In this document: piece after piece, positions 25,748 through 34,265 of the stretch
Position numbering within the stretch: the stretch's first letter is position 1
Layout of the letters: each line of letters begins with the position of its first letter
Source: Terriglobia bacterium
GTDB lineage: Bacteria; Acidobacteriota; Vicinamibacteria; Vicinamibacterales; CAVVIG01
DNA: 64,000 nt
Assembly: GCA_020073005.1 (NCBI GenBank)
Contig: JAIQFX010000059.1
Location: 16,961 to 80,960, forward strand
Direction: 5' to 3'
The notes under the pieces: generated by a model
Database searches by the model: none
What the model was told of the DNA's origin: nothing
The model's input: the letters and a program-made list of their open reading frames with translations, nothing else
Made by a program: the position numbers and the translations under genes

Positions 25748-26760
25748 GAGGCCACCCGCCGGGCGCAGTGCAGGTGACGCGCGTACGCCGCGGCGCCCTC
25801 GAGGCAGACCTCTTCGCCCGGATCCGCGAGCTGGACGAGGTCGGCCGTCGGACAGGGCATCAGCCGGTAGTCGCAGGCGTCGCGCAGCAACTCGCGGAGC
25901 AGCGTGACGTAGACGTCGCCGAGCGCGGACGCGAATCCGCCCGTGACGACGACGCGCGTGACGCCGGCGGCGAGCACCACCGTCGCGAGCGTCCGCGCGA
26001 GCGGGCGCGTGCCGTCGCGCACCACGGCGAGCGACCACCGATCGCCCGCGATCGCGGCGGGCACGAGGTGGTCCTCGTTGGTGAGCGTCTCCGCGCGTGC
26101 GCCGAACCGCGTGACGCACAGCGATTCGCCGAAGGCCGCGGGCTCGATCGCGGCGCGCTGCCGGGCCAGGCGCTCGAGGCCGCGGCCGGACGCGATCGCG
26201 CCGAGGTGGCCCATCCCGCCGCAGTCGCAGCGGGGCGCGTCGGGAGCCCAGCTCACCGTGGTGTGGCCGATTTCTCCGGCGTGCGGCGGATCGTCGAGGA
26301 CGCCGTCGGGATGGCGCGCATCGAAGATTTTGCTGCCGATGCCGCTGCTGATCGCGACGACGAGAAACCGGTGCACGCCATAGGTCGCGCTCAGCCGCCA
26401 CGCGGCCGCCGACAGATCGTTGAGCACGACGACGTCGCGCAGCGAGTGCCGCCGCAGGTCGGCCGCGAGGTCGGGCGGATCGGGCGCGCGGCCGAACAGG
26501 GTCGGCGCGTCGAGCGTGCGCCGGCGCTCCGCCACCGGACCCGGGAACGAGACGACGATGGGCGCCACGGGCGAGAGGCCCGCGCGCACCGAGGCTTCGT
26601 AGGCCTTCATGCGGGCGACGAGGCGCCGCGCGATCTCGCGCGGCGGATGGCCGCCGAGGAAGTTGTCGATGCGCACCTTCGTCACGTGGCGCAGCGCCGA
26701 CGCGTCCGCGACGCCGCAGCGCAGGTGCGTGCCGCCGAGATCAAAAACCAGCGCCTGCAT
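25744..26760 (-). CDS. ROK-family sugar (or cyclitol) kinase
   Basis: 338 residues. FDLGGTHLRCGVAD is the ATP phosphate loop, VVLNDLSAAAW carries the catalytic Asp, and the ROK zinc site is spread over GEIGHTTV and RCDCGGMGHLGAIASG. ROK kinases phosphorylate hexoses, and members AcbM and ValC phosphorylate C7-cyclitols in the acarbose and validamycin pathways. The gene overlaps the cyclase gene by 20 bases, which makes the cyclase product its most likely substrate (inference). Confidence 0.9.
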   Translation of the reverse strand: MQALVFDLGGTHLRCGVADASALRHVTKVRIDNFLGGHPPREIARRLVARMKAYEASVRAGLSPVAPIVVSFPGPVAERRRTLDAPTLFGRAPDPPDLAADLRRHSLRDVVVLNDLSAAAWRLSATYGVHRFLVVAISSGIGSKIFDARHPDGVLDDPPHAGEIGHTTVSWAPDAPRCDCGGMGHLGAIASGRGLERLARQRAAIEPAAFGESLCVTRFGARAETLTNEDHLVPAAIAGDRWSLAVVRDGTRPLARTLATVVLAAGVTRVVVTGGFASALGDVYVTLLRELLRDACDYRLMPCPTADLVQLADPGEEVCLEGAAAYARHLHCARRVAS

Positions 26761-27901
26761 GGACGGGCCCCGACGGCGGATGGACGCGCGCGTCGATCAG
26801 ACGCGCGGCGGCGGCGATCTCGTCGGGCGTAACCTCCTGCAGGAAGCCGGCGTGCCCGACGGCGAGCGGCACCACGAGATTGATCGCGCCGCGGCGGTGA
26901 CGCCGGACCTCCTGCAGGCAGCGCCACAGCTCCTCCGCCGTCAGGAGCGTCTGCGTCACCGGAAGCGCCGCGCGATCGCACAGGTGCAGCAGGCGATCGA
27001 GCACGCGGTCGCTGCACAACCCGCGCTCGACGCTCAGCGCCGTCGACAGCGCCATGTCGATCGCGACCGCCTCGCCGTGCGGCAGCCGGAAGCCCGCCGC
27101 CGCCTCGAGGCGCGGGCTGACGCTGTGCCCGAAGTCGACCAGGCGGCTGCGGCACGCTTCGAAGAGGTTGGGCGCGAGTTCGCCGGCCATCAGGCGTTCG
27201 GCGTCGACGGCGACTTCGAGCGCCACGCCGATCGGCTCCTGGAATCGCGAGCGCAACAGCGCGTCGACGTGCGCCTCCAGCGTGTCGAAGAGCCGCTCGC
27301 CGCGGACCATCGCGATCTTGATGATCTCGGCGAGGCCGCACGAGATCTGGCGCGGCGGCAGCGTGCGCAGCAGCGACAGATCGTTGATCCCGCAGGCCGG
27401 CGGATAGAAGGCGCCGAGCGCGCTCTTCTCGCCCATGAAATTGACCGCGTGCTTGATGCCCACGCAGACGTCCACCATCCCCACGAGCGTGGTCGGGATG
27501 CGGACGTAGGCGACGCCGCGGCGGAACACGGCCGCGGCCAGGCCGGCGATGTCGAGCGCGCTGCCTCCGCCGACGCCGACGATGACGCCGTCGCGCGGCA
27601 GGCGACGCTCGAGGGCCGCCGCGCAGACGCGCTCGACCTGCGCCCACGACTTGGCGTCTTCGGTCCCGTCGACGAGGGCGATGCCCGCGAGGCGGAGCCG
27701 CCGCGCGCCGTAGCGGCGGATGTCGTCGCCGTACAGCTGATGAACGCGGTGATCGACGACGATGAGCACGTCGCGGCCGCCCGCGCGCGCCGCGAGCGTG
27801 TTCTCCTGCAGATCGAACACGCCGCGCGTCGTGTGCACGACCTCGTAGGAGACATCCCGCGCGGCCCCCACGCGAACCGCGGACGCGTCGGCCTGCATCA
27901 T
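26741..27901 (-). CDS. Sugar-phosphate cyclase, 2-epi-5-epi-valiolone synthase-like branch of the DHQ synthase family
   Basis: 386 residues. NAD loop VGVGGGSALDIAG (108-120), RIPTTLVGMVDVCVGIK (134-150), AVNFMGEK and GLAEIIK (189-195). Predicted zinc ligands are E192, H259 (DFGHSVSPRLE) and H275 (LPHGEAVAIDMALS). DHQ synthase usually has VGGK and GHAIE at these places; VGIK and a Ser-Pro after the His match 2-epi-5-epi-valiolone synthases, which cyclise sedoheptulose 7-phosphate. AroB-like housekeeping function is less likely because of this and the sugar-operon context. Ribosome site GGGAGGAG lies before ATG 27901; the stop of the PilZ gene shares a base with it. Confidence 0.82.
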   Translation of the reverse strand: MMQADASAVRVGAARDVSYEVVHTTRGVFDLQENTLAARAGGRDVLIVVDHRVHQLYGDDIRRYGARRLRLAGIALVDGTEDAKSWAQVERVCAAALERRLPRDGVIVGVGGGSALDIAGLAAAVFRRGVAYVRIPTTLVGMVDVCVGIKHAVNFMGEKSALGAFYPPACGINDLSLLRTLPPRQISCGLAEIIKIAMVRGERLFDTLEAHVDALLRSRFQEPIGVALEVAVDAERLMAGELAPNLFEACRSRLVDFGHSVSPRLEAAAGFRLPHGEAVAIDMALSTALSVERGLCSDRVLDRLLHLCDRAALPVTQTLLTAEELWRCLQEVRRHRRGAINLVVPLAVGHAGFLQEVTPDEIAAAARLIDARVHPPSGPVHAGAGF

Positions 27902-28245
27902 CACTCCTCCCGCGCGCCGAACGCCGTGCCGCAGAGCCGGGAGACGACCTGCCGGGCCAGCGGCGGCATCGCGGTGAACCGCACGCCGACGAGGTAGTCG
28001 TTCGCCAGCGGCAGATCCACGGGATCCTCGTTGCGCAGCGGCTCGGCCCAGACGACGCGCACCATCAGCCGCGCGGGCAGATGCGGCGTGTTGAGAATCA
28101 GCTCGTACTCGCGCCCGGCCGAGAGCGGCGTCGCCGTGCGGACGCGGGCGCCGGTCGCGCTGATGTCGACCAGGCGGCCGAACTCCGACCCCAGCCTCAC
28201 TTCGAGCGCGGGCGCCACCACGCGCATTGGCCGTAGCAATCGCAT
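27901..28245 (-). CDS. PilZ-domain protein
   Basis: 114 residues, a single PilZ-like beta barrel: RLVDISATGARVRTATPL is the D/NxSxxG c-di-GMP-binding block. The upstream RxxxR switch is only partly recognisable (MRLLRPMRV). PilZ domains bind c-di-GMP and control polysaccharide synthesis and motility. Sitting directly before the cyclase gene in the operon, it may tie production to c-di-GMP. Six bases separate it from the preceding gene. Confidence 0.82.
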   Translation of the reverse strand: MRLLRPMRVVAPALEVRLGSEFGRLVDISATGARVRTATPLSAGREYELILNTPHLPARLMVRVVWAEPLRNEDPVDLPLANDYLVGVRFTAMPPLARQVVSRLCGTAFGAREE

Positions 28246-28251
28246 ATCTGG

Positions 28252-29280
28252 TCACCGGACGCGGCGCTGCACCACGAGGCGCACGTCGGTCAAATCGCTG
28301 TTGGCGACGGTCACGTGTATCTGTGTCGGCGGCGTCACCGGCTGAAGCCCGTGCTCGACGCTGCTCGAAATCGGCGGCATGGCGATCACCGTGTACATGC
28401 CGCTGGGCACGTTGCCGATTTCGAACCGCCCATCGTCATCGGTGCGCGTCACGCCGATCGTGCCCGGCATCGCGCCCGCGCCGCGGGGCGTTTCGGCGAC
28501 CTCGATCGTCACCCCGGCGGCCGGACGCCCGTCATCGTCGACCGCGATCCCCGAGACGACGAACGCCGCGGCCAGCTCGAGACGAAAGACGATGTCCGGC
28601 ACCGTCTGCCCCGATGCCACCGTCGCCGTCTGCGCGGCGGAGGCGTCTGCGGTGCCGGGATAGAACGTCGCGATCGGCGCGGTGCCCGACGGCCCGGGTG
28701 TGTCGAACGCCGTCTGCATGCGCGGCGCCGCGGAGATGTAGTAGGTGCCGGGCGGAAGACCGGTGATCCGGAATTCTCCGAGATCGTTGGGGCCGAAGCT
28801 CTGGCCCACCGGGACGAAGCGATCCGGCGCGCCCCGCACGGCGAGGCGGCGCAGCGCCGTCACGCGCGCGTCGACGAGGGGCCGTCCGGCCGGGTCGAGG
28901 ATGCGGCCCGCGATCGCGCCGCCACGGAGCAGGCACAGATTGACGCCGTCGAGCACCTGGCCCGCGAGGAGCACGACGCGCACCGGATCGCCCGGACGCA
29001 CGAAGCCGGGTTTCTCCGCCTCGACGCGGTACTGGCCGGGCGCGACCCTGGCGAAGACGTACCGGCCGTCCTGATCGCTCACGGCCTGAACGGGCGGGCT
29101 GGCCGCCGTCCCCGGGGGCCGTCGCGACTCCGGGAGCAGCAGCACGTGCGCGCCGGCGACCGGCGCGTTCGCGTCATCGAAGACGCGGCCGAAGAAGCGC
29201 GCCGGCGCGATCTCGTCCTGAGACACCGATCCACGCGTCAGCGCGCCGACGAGCGCGATGCTGGCGAATATCAGAGGCAT
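28252..29280 (-). CDS. Secreted protein with repeated carboxypeptidase-regulatory-like (CarbopepD_reg) domains
   Basis: 342 residues. A short signal segment (PLIFASIALVGALTRG) is followed by three prealbumin-like beta domains, each with the motif of the type SDQDGRYVFARVAPGQYRV, NDLGEFRITGLPPGTYYI and DDDGRFEIGNVPSGMYTV. These domains are very common on the surface of Acidobacteriota and probably act as adhesion or structural modules. Ribosome site GGAGGAAAC precedes ATG 29280. Confidence 0.85.
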   Translation of the reverse strand: MPLIFASIALVGALTRGSVSQDEIAPARFFGRVFDDANAPVAGAHVLLLPESRRPPGTAASPPVQAVSDQDGRYVFARVAPGQYRVEAEKPGFVRPGDPVRVVLLAGQVLDGVNLCLLRGGAIAGRILDPAGRPLVDARVTALRRLAVRGAPDRFVPVGQSFGPNDLGEFRITGLPPGTYYISAAPRMQTAFDTPGPSGTAPIATFYPGTADASAAQTATVASGQTVPDIVFRLELAAAFVVSGIAVDDDGRPAAGVTIEVAETPRGAGAMPGTIGVTRTDDDGRFEIGNVPSGMYTVIAMPPISSSVEHGLQPVTPPTQIHVTVANSDLTDVRLVVQRRVR

Positions 29281-29325
29281 TTTCTGTTTCCTCCGTGATC
29301 GGGACACAGAGAGCGAGACACGGGC

Positions 29326-30021
29326 TCAGCGCGAAAGAACCTCCTCCAGAAAAGCGAACAGGGCGTTGTCGCGATACGGGGAGACGTCCACGTGCGCGCG
29401 CATGGCCAGGCGCGTCAGGCTCATCAGCGCCGTCGGCTCGAAGCCGGCCTTCTCGACGGCGCGGCGCGACGCGGCGTTGTCCTCGCGGACTTTCGTGACG
29501 ATGCTCGTCATTCCGCCGCGCGCGAGGTCGCCGGCGATGGCCGACCAGGCGGCCGCCGCGAGGCCGCGGCCGCGATACGCCGGCGCGGCGACCGAATCCT
29601 CGAGGCACGCGGTGGCCGGCGGCAGCGGCAGCCAGCCGCCGCGCGCCGCGAGCACGGGCGTGCGCTCGCGGAAGATCCAGCAGGCAAACGCCGGCGCGCC
29701 GTCGTCGAGCACGAGCCAGAGATCGGCGCCGGCGCGGTGGCGCGCCTGCGCTTCGTGCAGGCCGATCGTCGGCAGATCCTGCAGCAGCGCGATGTCGGCC
29801 GGGCCGGCGCGGCGCAACTCGAATCCGCCTGGCATAACGGCGGCGGGGCGGGCGATCCGGAGATCCAGCGCGTACCACAGATGCCGTTCCCGCAGGTAGC
29901 AGGCGCGGCACGCGGCCGTCCACGCGAGCGAGGCGACACGCGCCAGGCTCGCGGCGATCCCGAAACGGCGCACGCCCCGCTCGACACGTTCGACGGCGCT
30001 CGCGACGGCGGATCCTCCCAT
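29326..30021 (-). CDS. GNAT-family N-acetyltransferase
   Basis: 231 residues. Residues ~60-210 form a GNAT domain with the CoA loop AYRGRGLAAAAWSAIAG and the C-terminal VREDNAASRRAVEKAGFEP, which is the standard acetyltransferase ending. The N-terminal ~60 residues are Ala/Arg-rich and helical. It starts 12 bases after the glycosyltransferase fusion stop, so it belongs to the polysaccharide operon and may acylate an amino sugar or amino cyclitol. Confidence 0.85.
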   Translation of the reverse strand: MGGSAVASAVERVERGVRRFGIAASLARVASLAWTAACRACYLRERHLWYALDLRIARPAAVMPGGFELRRAGPADIALLQDLPTIGLHEAQARHRAGADLWLVLDDGAPAFACWIFRERTPVLAARGGWLPLPPATACLEDSVAAPAYRGRGLAAAAWSAIAGDLARGGMTSIVTKVREDNAASRRAVEKAGFEPTALMSLTRLAMRAHVDVSPYRDNALFAFLEEVLSR

Positions 30022-30033
30022 GTGCTGGCTCCT

Positions 30034-32949
30034 TCAGTGCCCGTGCCCCAGATGTACGACGCCGCCCGATGGCGCGGACGAGACGTGCGTCGGCTGCCAC
30101 GCGGCCGGCTGCAGCCCGCGCAGGAATCTGACGAAGCCCGCCAGCGTCGCCCAGTTCAGCAGGCAGATCACGTACGGCAGCGCGAGCAGGCGCGCGATCC
30201 GGCCGCGGCGCCCGCGCGCGAGCACGCCGCCGAGCGCCGCCGCGTAGAAGAGGATCTGCAGATCCGCCATCGCGCGATAGAACGGCGCGCGCGCGGAGAG
30301 CCACACGGCCGCGGCGAGCGCCGCCAGGTGGAGCGGCGGCAGCAGCAGGCGGAGGCCTTTGTGCGAGACCGTCTGGAACCACAGGCGGTTCCGCAGCGGC
30401 GACCACAGCCATCGTTCGCGCGCGAGCAGCTGGAAATTGCCGGCGCTCGTCCGCACCTTGCGCTCGAGCTCCGCGCGGGCCGAGGGCGCGACACGGTCGA
30501 ACGCGCGCGCGCCCGGCTCGAAGAGAATGCGGCAGCCCCGCCGCGCGATCCGCAGCGGAATCAGCACATCGTCGAGGATGGTGTCCGGCGGAATCCGCTC
30601 GAAGAGCGCGCGCCGGATCGCGTACACGGCGCCGGTCGCGCCGATCGTCGAGTCGACGTCGCTCTCGCTCTGCCGGATCACCTTCTCGTAGCGCCAGTAC
30701 CAGCTCACGCCCCGGCCCGCGGCCGCGCCGGCGCCGTCGTTCAGCATCAGCTCGCCGGAAACCGCGCCGACGCGCGGGTCGGCGAATGGCGCGACGAGCG
30801 CCCAGAGCGCGCCGGCCTCGATCCGCTGGCGCGTGTCGGCGAGCACGACGATGTCGCCCGTAAGGCGCGGCACCAGGTCGTTCAGCACCGCGGCCTTCCC
30901 GCGGCGCCGCGCGAAGGAGAAGACGTGCACGCGCGGCGAGTCGGCCGCGCGCGCGATCGCCGCCGTGTCGTCGGTCGATCCGTCGGACGCGATGACGACG
31001 TCCAGGCGCGGCTCGGGATAGTCGAGCGCCAGCAGGTTGTCGATCTTGGCCGCGATCGCGTCGCCTTCGTTGTGCGCGATCACGAGAATGCTGACCGACG
31101 GCTCGACGCGCCGCCGGCGCCCGGGGCGGGGCCGGATCCGGGCCCACGCCACGATCAGCAGCGGGTAGCCGGCGTACGTATATATAAGGATGCCGGCCGA
31201 CGCCCAGAACAGCGCGCGGGCGGCCCGTGCCTGGGCCCCGTGCAGGGTGCCTGCGCCCGAGCGGCGCGCGCGCGGCGGGTGCGGCGCTGTCGGTTCGGGC
31301 CGGGGCTTCAGCACGTCCGCCCCCTGCGCCGCGCCGATGAGGGCGGCGAGGTCCACACCGGGGGCGCGGCCGTCGGTGCCCGCGTGCAGAAACGGGCTCA
31401 CGCTGATGAGGCGGAAGTCGTGCCCGCCCCAATCGGCAAATCCGACGCCGGCGGGGGAGGCCGGGAAGAAATTGCCCAGCGGATACCGGTCGACCGCGCC
31501 CCCGATGATCACGTTGCCCTGGAAGATCGAGTCCGGAAAGTAGCGATCGATCGACGCGACGCCGAACCCGGCGTCGCCGCCGATGACGCCGTACAGATTG
31601 TGCGGGACGATGTTGTTGCGGAACACGAACCGCAGGTGCGCGATCGTGTCGCCGGCCTGCAGGAAGCTGTCGGTCTGCGCCGCGGCCGTGTTGTGATCGA
31701 AGACGACGTCCGACGTGCCGTTCAACAGCTGAAACAGCCGGCCGTTGCCCCAGGCGCCGCCGATGTCGTCGAACAGGTTGTTCGAGACGAGGATGCGCCG
31801 CGTCGGTCCGCTCGGACGGATGTCGTCGCGCCCGAGGACGTTGAGCCCGCTCGCCGCGTGCCGGACGATGTTGTTGCTGAAGACGACGTCGCCGACCGTC
31901 GACCACGGCGCGTGGCCGTCCTGGTTGCGGACCGTGAAGAGGACGGCGAATCCGTTCTGCGCCGCGGGCCAGTTGTACTCGAACACGTTGCCGTCGACGA
32001 GGACGCGCTCCGCGTTCTTCAACTCGAAGAGGTTCTTCACGGTCCACGGCGTGCCCGCGTACGTCCGGTCGTCGGCCTTCCACGACAGCGGCTTCACGAA
32101 GTGGTTGTGCCGGATCTCGATGTCGGCGGGCACGAGGTTCACCGTCGACGGATCGGCGCCGCCGAAGAGCAGGTTCTCGCCCGCCGCTTCGAGATGGTTG
32201 TTGACGATCGCGAACGGCCCGGGACCGTCCCATCCGGCAATGGCCTGCGAATCGCTGCCGACTTCCTTGAAGTCGGACAGGTACGAATTGATGACCGCCG
32301 TCGCGCCGCCGTTCATCGCGACGCCGCGCCGCGAGCCCTTCACGGGATCGCCGTGCAGGTAGCAGCGATCGAACACGATGTTGGCCGGCGGCGCGAGATC
32401 GCGCGACCAGCCGCCGATCAGCACGAGGTTGGTGAGGAACTGACCCGGCTCGGGCCGGATCTCGACGCCGACGAAGCGATAGCCGGCGACCCCGGCCGGA
32501 ATGATGACGACAGGGCCGGGATCGCGAGCCGTGAGCGCCGGCATCAGGTCGGCGTACGACGGATCGATGCGCGATCCCGCCGGCGGCAGGTCGACCGCCG
32601 GCGCGTCGGTCGTGATCACGATTGCGCCCGGGCCCGACTTCGCGGGCAGCGTGAACGGCCCTTCGTAGACCGCGCCCGCTTCGAGCGCGATCGTGTCGCC
32701 CGGCCGCGCCGCGGCGAGCGCGGCGTTCAGATCGCCGTCGCCTGGCACGGCGATCGTCCGGCCGGTCATCGCGGGCGCCGTGAGGTCGACGTGCACCTGC
32801 AGCGCCTGCGGCGGCCGCGCGCGCGTGTCGCGGGCGGGCAGCGGATGCGTGCCGTCGTACGGCCGGGCGTCCTGGCTCGCGGACGTCGCGTCGAAGACGC
32901 CCAGGACGGCGATCGCGAGCGCCAGCGGCAGTCGCATGGTCTTCGTCAT
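30034..32949 (-). CDS. Fusion of a secreted parallel beta-helix with a membrane GT2 glycosyltransferase
   Basis: 971 residues in one uninterrupted frame. Signal segment MRLPLALAIAVLGVF; beta-helix at about 50-510 (LAAARPGDTIALEAGAVYEG ... NLFELKNAERVLVDGNVFEY); Pro/Arg-rich linker (KPRPEPTAPHPPRARR); membrane helix FWASAGILIYTYAGYPLL; a GT2 domain with SILVIAHNEGD, VIASDGSTDDT, ADTRQRIE (DxD-like) and QSESDVDSTIGATGA; then further membrane helices. The topology fits helix in the periplasm and GT2 in the cytoplasm. The beta-helix is strongly similar to that at 12001-15684. No usable ATG/GTG start is evident just before the GT2 part. Alginate C5-epimerase AlgG is a periplasmic beta-helix, so a polymerise-and-modify role is possible. 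It could also be an artefactual or deletion-derived fusion of two genes. Confidence 0.8.
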   Translation of the reverse strand: MTKTMRLPLALAIAVLGVFDATSASQDARPYDGTHPLPARDTRARPPQALQVHVDLTAPAMTGRTIAVPGDGDLNAALAAARPGDTIALEAGAVYEGPFTLPAKSGPGAIVITTDAPAVDLPPAGSRIDPSYADLMPALTARDPGPVVIIPAGVAGYRFVGVEIRPEPGQFLTNLVLIGGWSRDLAPPANIVFDRCYLHGDPVKGSRRGVAMNGGATAVINSYLSDFKEVGSDSQAIAGWDGPGPFAIVNNHLEAAGENLLFGGADPSTVNLVPADIEIRHNHFVKPLSWKADDRTYAGTPWTVKNLFELKNAERVLVDGNVFEYNWPAAQNGFAVLFTVRNQDGHAPWSTVGDVVFSNNIVRHAASGLNVLGRDDIRPSGPTRRILVSNNLFDDIGGAWGNGRLFQLLNGTSDVVFDHNTAAAQTDSFLQAGDTIAHLRFVFRNNIVPHNLYGVIGGDAGFGVASIDRYFPDSIFQGNVIIGGAVDRYPLGNFFPASPAGVGFADWGGHDFRLISVSPFLHAGTDGRAPGVDLAALIGAAQGADVLKPRPEPTAPHPPRARRSGAGTLHGAQARAARALFWASAGILIYTYAGYPLLIVAWARIRPRPGRRRRVEPSVSILVIAHNEGDAIAAKIDNLLALDYPEPRLDVVIASDGSTDDTAAIARAADSPRVHVFSFARRRGKAAVLNDLVPRLTGDIVVLADTRQRIEAGALWALVAPFADPRVGAVSGELMLNDGAGAAAGRGVSWYWRYEKVIRQSESDVDSTIGATGAVYAIRRALFERIPPDTILDDVLIPLRIARRGCRILFEPGARAFDRVAPSARAELERKVRTSAGNFQLLARERWLWSPLRNRLWFQTVSHKGLRLLLPPLHLAALAAAVWLSARAPFYRAMADLQILFYAAALGGVLARGRRGRIARLLALPYVICLLNWATLAGFVRFLRGLQPAAWQPTHVSSAPSGGVVHLGHGH

Positions 32950-34265
32950 GCCGGCTCTAGGACCGCCGGCCGAAGTTGCCCCCGGAGCTGCCCCCGGGTG
33001 AGATCCACGACGATGTGGCGTTCGTCGGACGCGTCGAGGACGCGCGCGGCGTCGATGCCGGCGTTGCCGATGACGAGCACCTCGGCGTGCCGGAGGATCT
33101 CGTCGTGGTCGTCGCACATCAGCGAGGCGATGTGCGGGATCTGCTCCTGGATGTAGCGCCGGTTGGCGCCGACCAGGCGCGTCAGCGCGACGCCGTGGTC
33201 CAGAATCCTGACGTCGCAGCCCTTGCCGATGAGCGCCTCGACCAGCGCGACCATCGGGCTCTCGCGGAGATCGTCGGTGCCGGCCTTGAAGGCGAGTCCG
33301 ATCACGCCGACGCGGCGCTTGCCGGTGTCGATCACGCTGTCGACCGCCTTGCGCACGCGCGCGTGGTTGGCCGGCAGCAGCGCCGACAGCAGGGGCAGAT
33401 CCAGATCGACGCTGCGGCCCGCGGCGAGGAGCGCGCGCAGATCCTTCGGCAGGCACGAGCCGCCGAACGCAAAGCCCGGACGCAGGTACGCCTCCGAGAC
33501 GTTGAGCTTGCGGTCCATGAGGAAGATGCGCATCAGCTCCTGCGGGTCCACGTCGAACGCCTCGCACACGTCGCCGATCTCGTTCGAGAAACCGATCTTG
33601 AGCGCGTGAAACGCGTTGCACGCGTACTTGACGAGCTCCGCCGTGCGGATGCTGGTCGGGACGAACGGCGCGGTCACCTTGGAGTACAGCGACCGGACGA
33701 GCGTGGCGGTCTCCGGATCCGCGCTGCCGACCAGCGTCATCGGCGGCTGCGCGAAGTCGCGCAGCGACGATCCCTCGCGCATGAACTCGGGGTTGACGGC
33801 GACGCGCACGCGGCGCGCCGCGTCCGCGCCCGCGCCGTCGAGCAGCGCCGGCAGCAGCGCGCGCTCCGTCGTGCCCGGCAGCACGGTGCTGCGGACGACG
33901 ACGGTGTACGGAGTGCTGCGAGCGGGCAGCGCGCAGAGGGCCGTGCCGATGTCGCGCGCGACGCGCTCGACGGCGCCGAGCGACAGCCGGCCGTTCGGAC
34001 CGCTCGGCGTGCCGACGCAGATCAGCGCGAGGTCCGACGCAGCCACCGCCTCCTCGACGCTCGTGGTCGCGCGCAGGCGCCCCAGGTGGACGGCGCTCGC
34101 GAGCAGCTTGGGCAGTCCGGGCTCGCCGACCGGCGACTCGGCGTCGTTCACCTGCCCGACCTTCTCGGCGTTCACGTCCGCGCCGGTGACCGTGTGCCCT
34201 TCGCCAGCCAGCGACACCGCCGTGACGCAGCCGACGTAGCCGAGTCCGAACACGCTAATGCGCAT
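32946..34265 (-). CDS. GDP-mannose/UDP-glucose 6-dehydrogenase (AlgD-like)
   Basis: 439 residues. NAD loop ISVFGLGYVGCVTA, the VVRSTVLPGTT and NPEFMREGSSLRDF blocks, catalytic Cys in FGGSCLPKDLRAL, and VIGLAFKAGTDDLRESP. The ordering and the VDPQELMRIFLMDRKLN helix resemble GDP-mannose dehydrogenase AlgD, which makes GDP-mannuronate for alginate; a UDP-glucose dehydrogenase role cannot be excluded. It overlaps the helix/GT2 gene by four bases, suggesting that the polymer contains uronic acids. Confidence 0.9.
   Translation of the reverse strand: MRISVFGLGYVGCVTAVSLAGEGHTVTGADVNAEKVGQVNDAESPVGEPGLPKLLASAVHLGRLRATTSVEEAVAASDLALICVGTPSGPNGRLSLGAVERVARDIGTALCALPARSTPYTVVVRSTVLPGTTERALLPALLDGAGADAARRVRVAVNPEFMREGSSLRDFAQPPMTLVGSADPETATLVRSLYSKVTAPFVPTSIRTAELVKYACNAFHALKIGFSNEIGDVCEAFDVDPQELMRIFLMDRKLNVSEAYLRPGFAFGGSCLPKDLRALLAAGRSVDLDLPLLSALLPANHARVRKAVDSVIDTGKRRVGVIGLAFKAGTDDLRESPMVALVEALIGKGCDVRILDHGVALTRLVGANRRYIQEQIPHIASLMCDDHDEILRHAEVLVIGNAGIDAARVLDASDERHIVVDLTRGQLRGQLRPAVLEPA

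Noticed and set aside
26741..27901. Cyclase as the housekeeping aroB of the shikimate pathway
   Set aside because: Motifs differ from DHQ synthase at the substrate loop and metal region and no other shikimate gene is near; kept only as an alternative.
29392..33156. 1254-codon plus-strand open frame opposite the helix/GT2 and acetyltransferase genes
   Set aside because: It is rich in Arg, Ala and Gly with no recognisable domain, and lies antisense to genes with clear motifs; long antisense frames are expected at this GC content.
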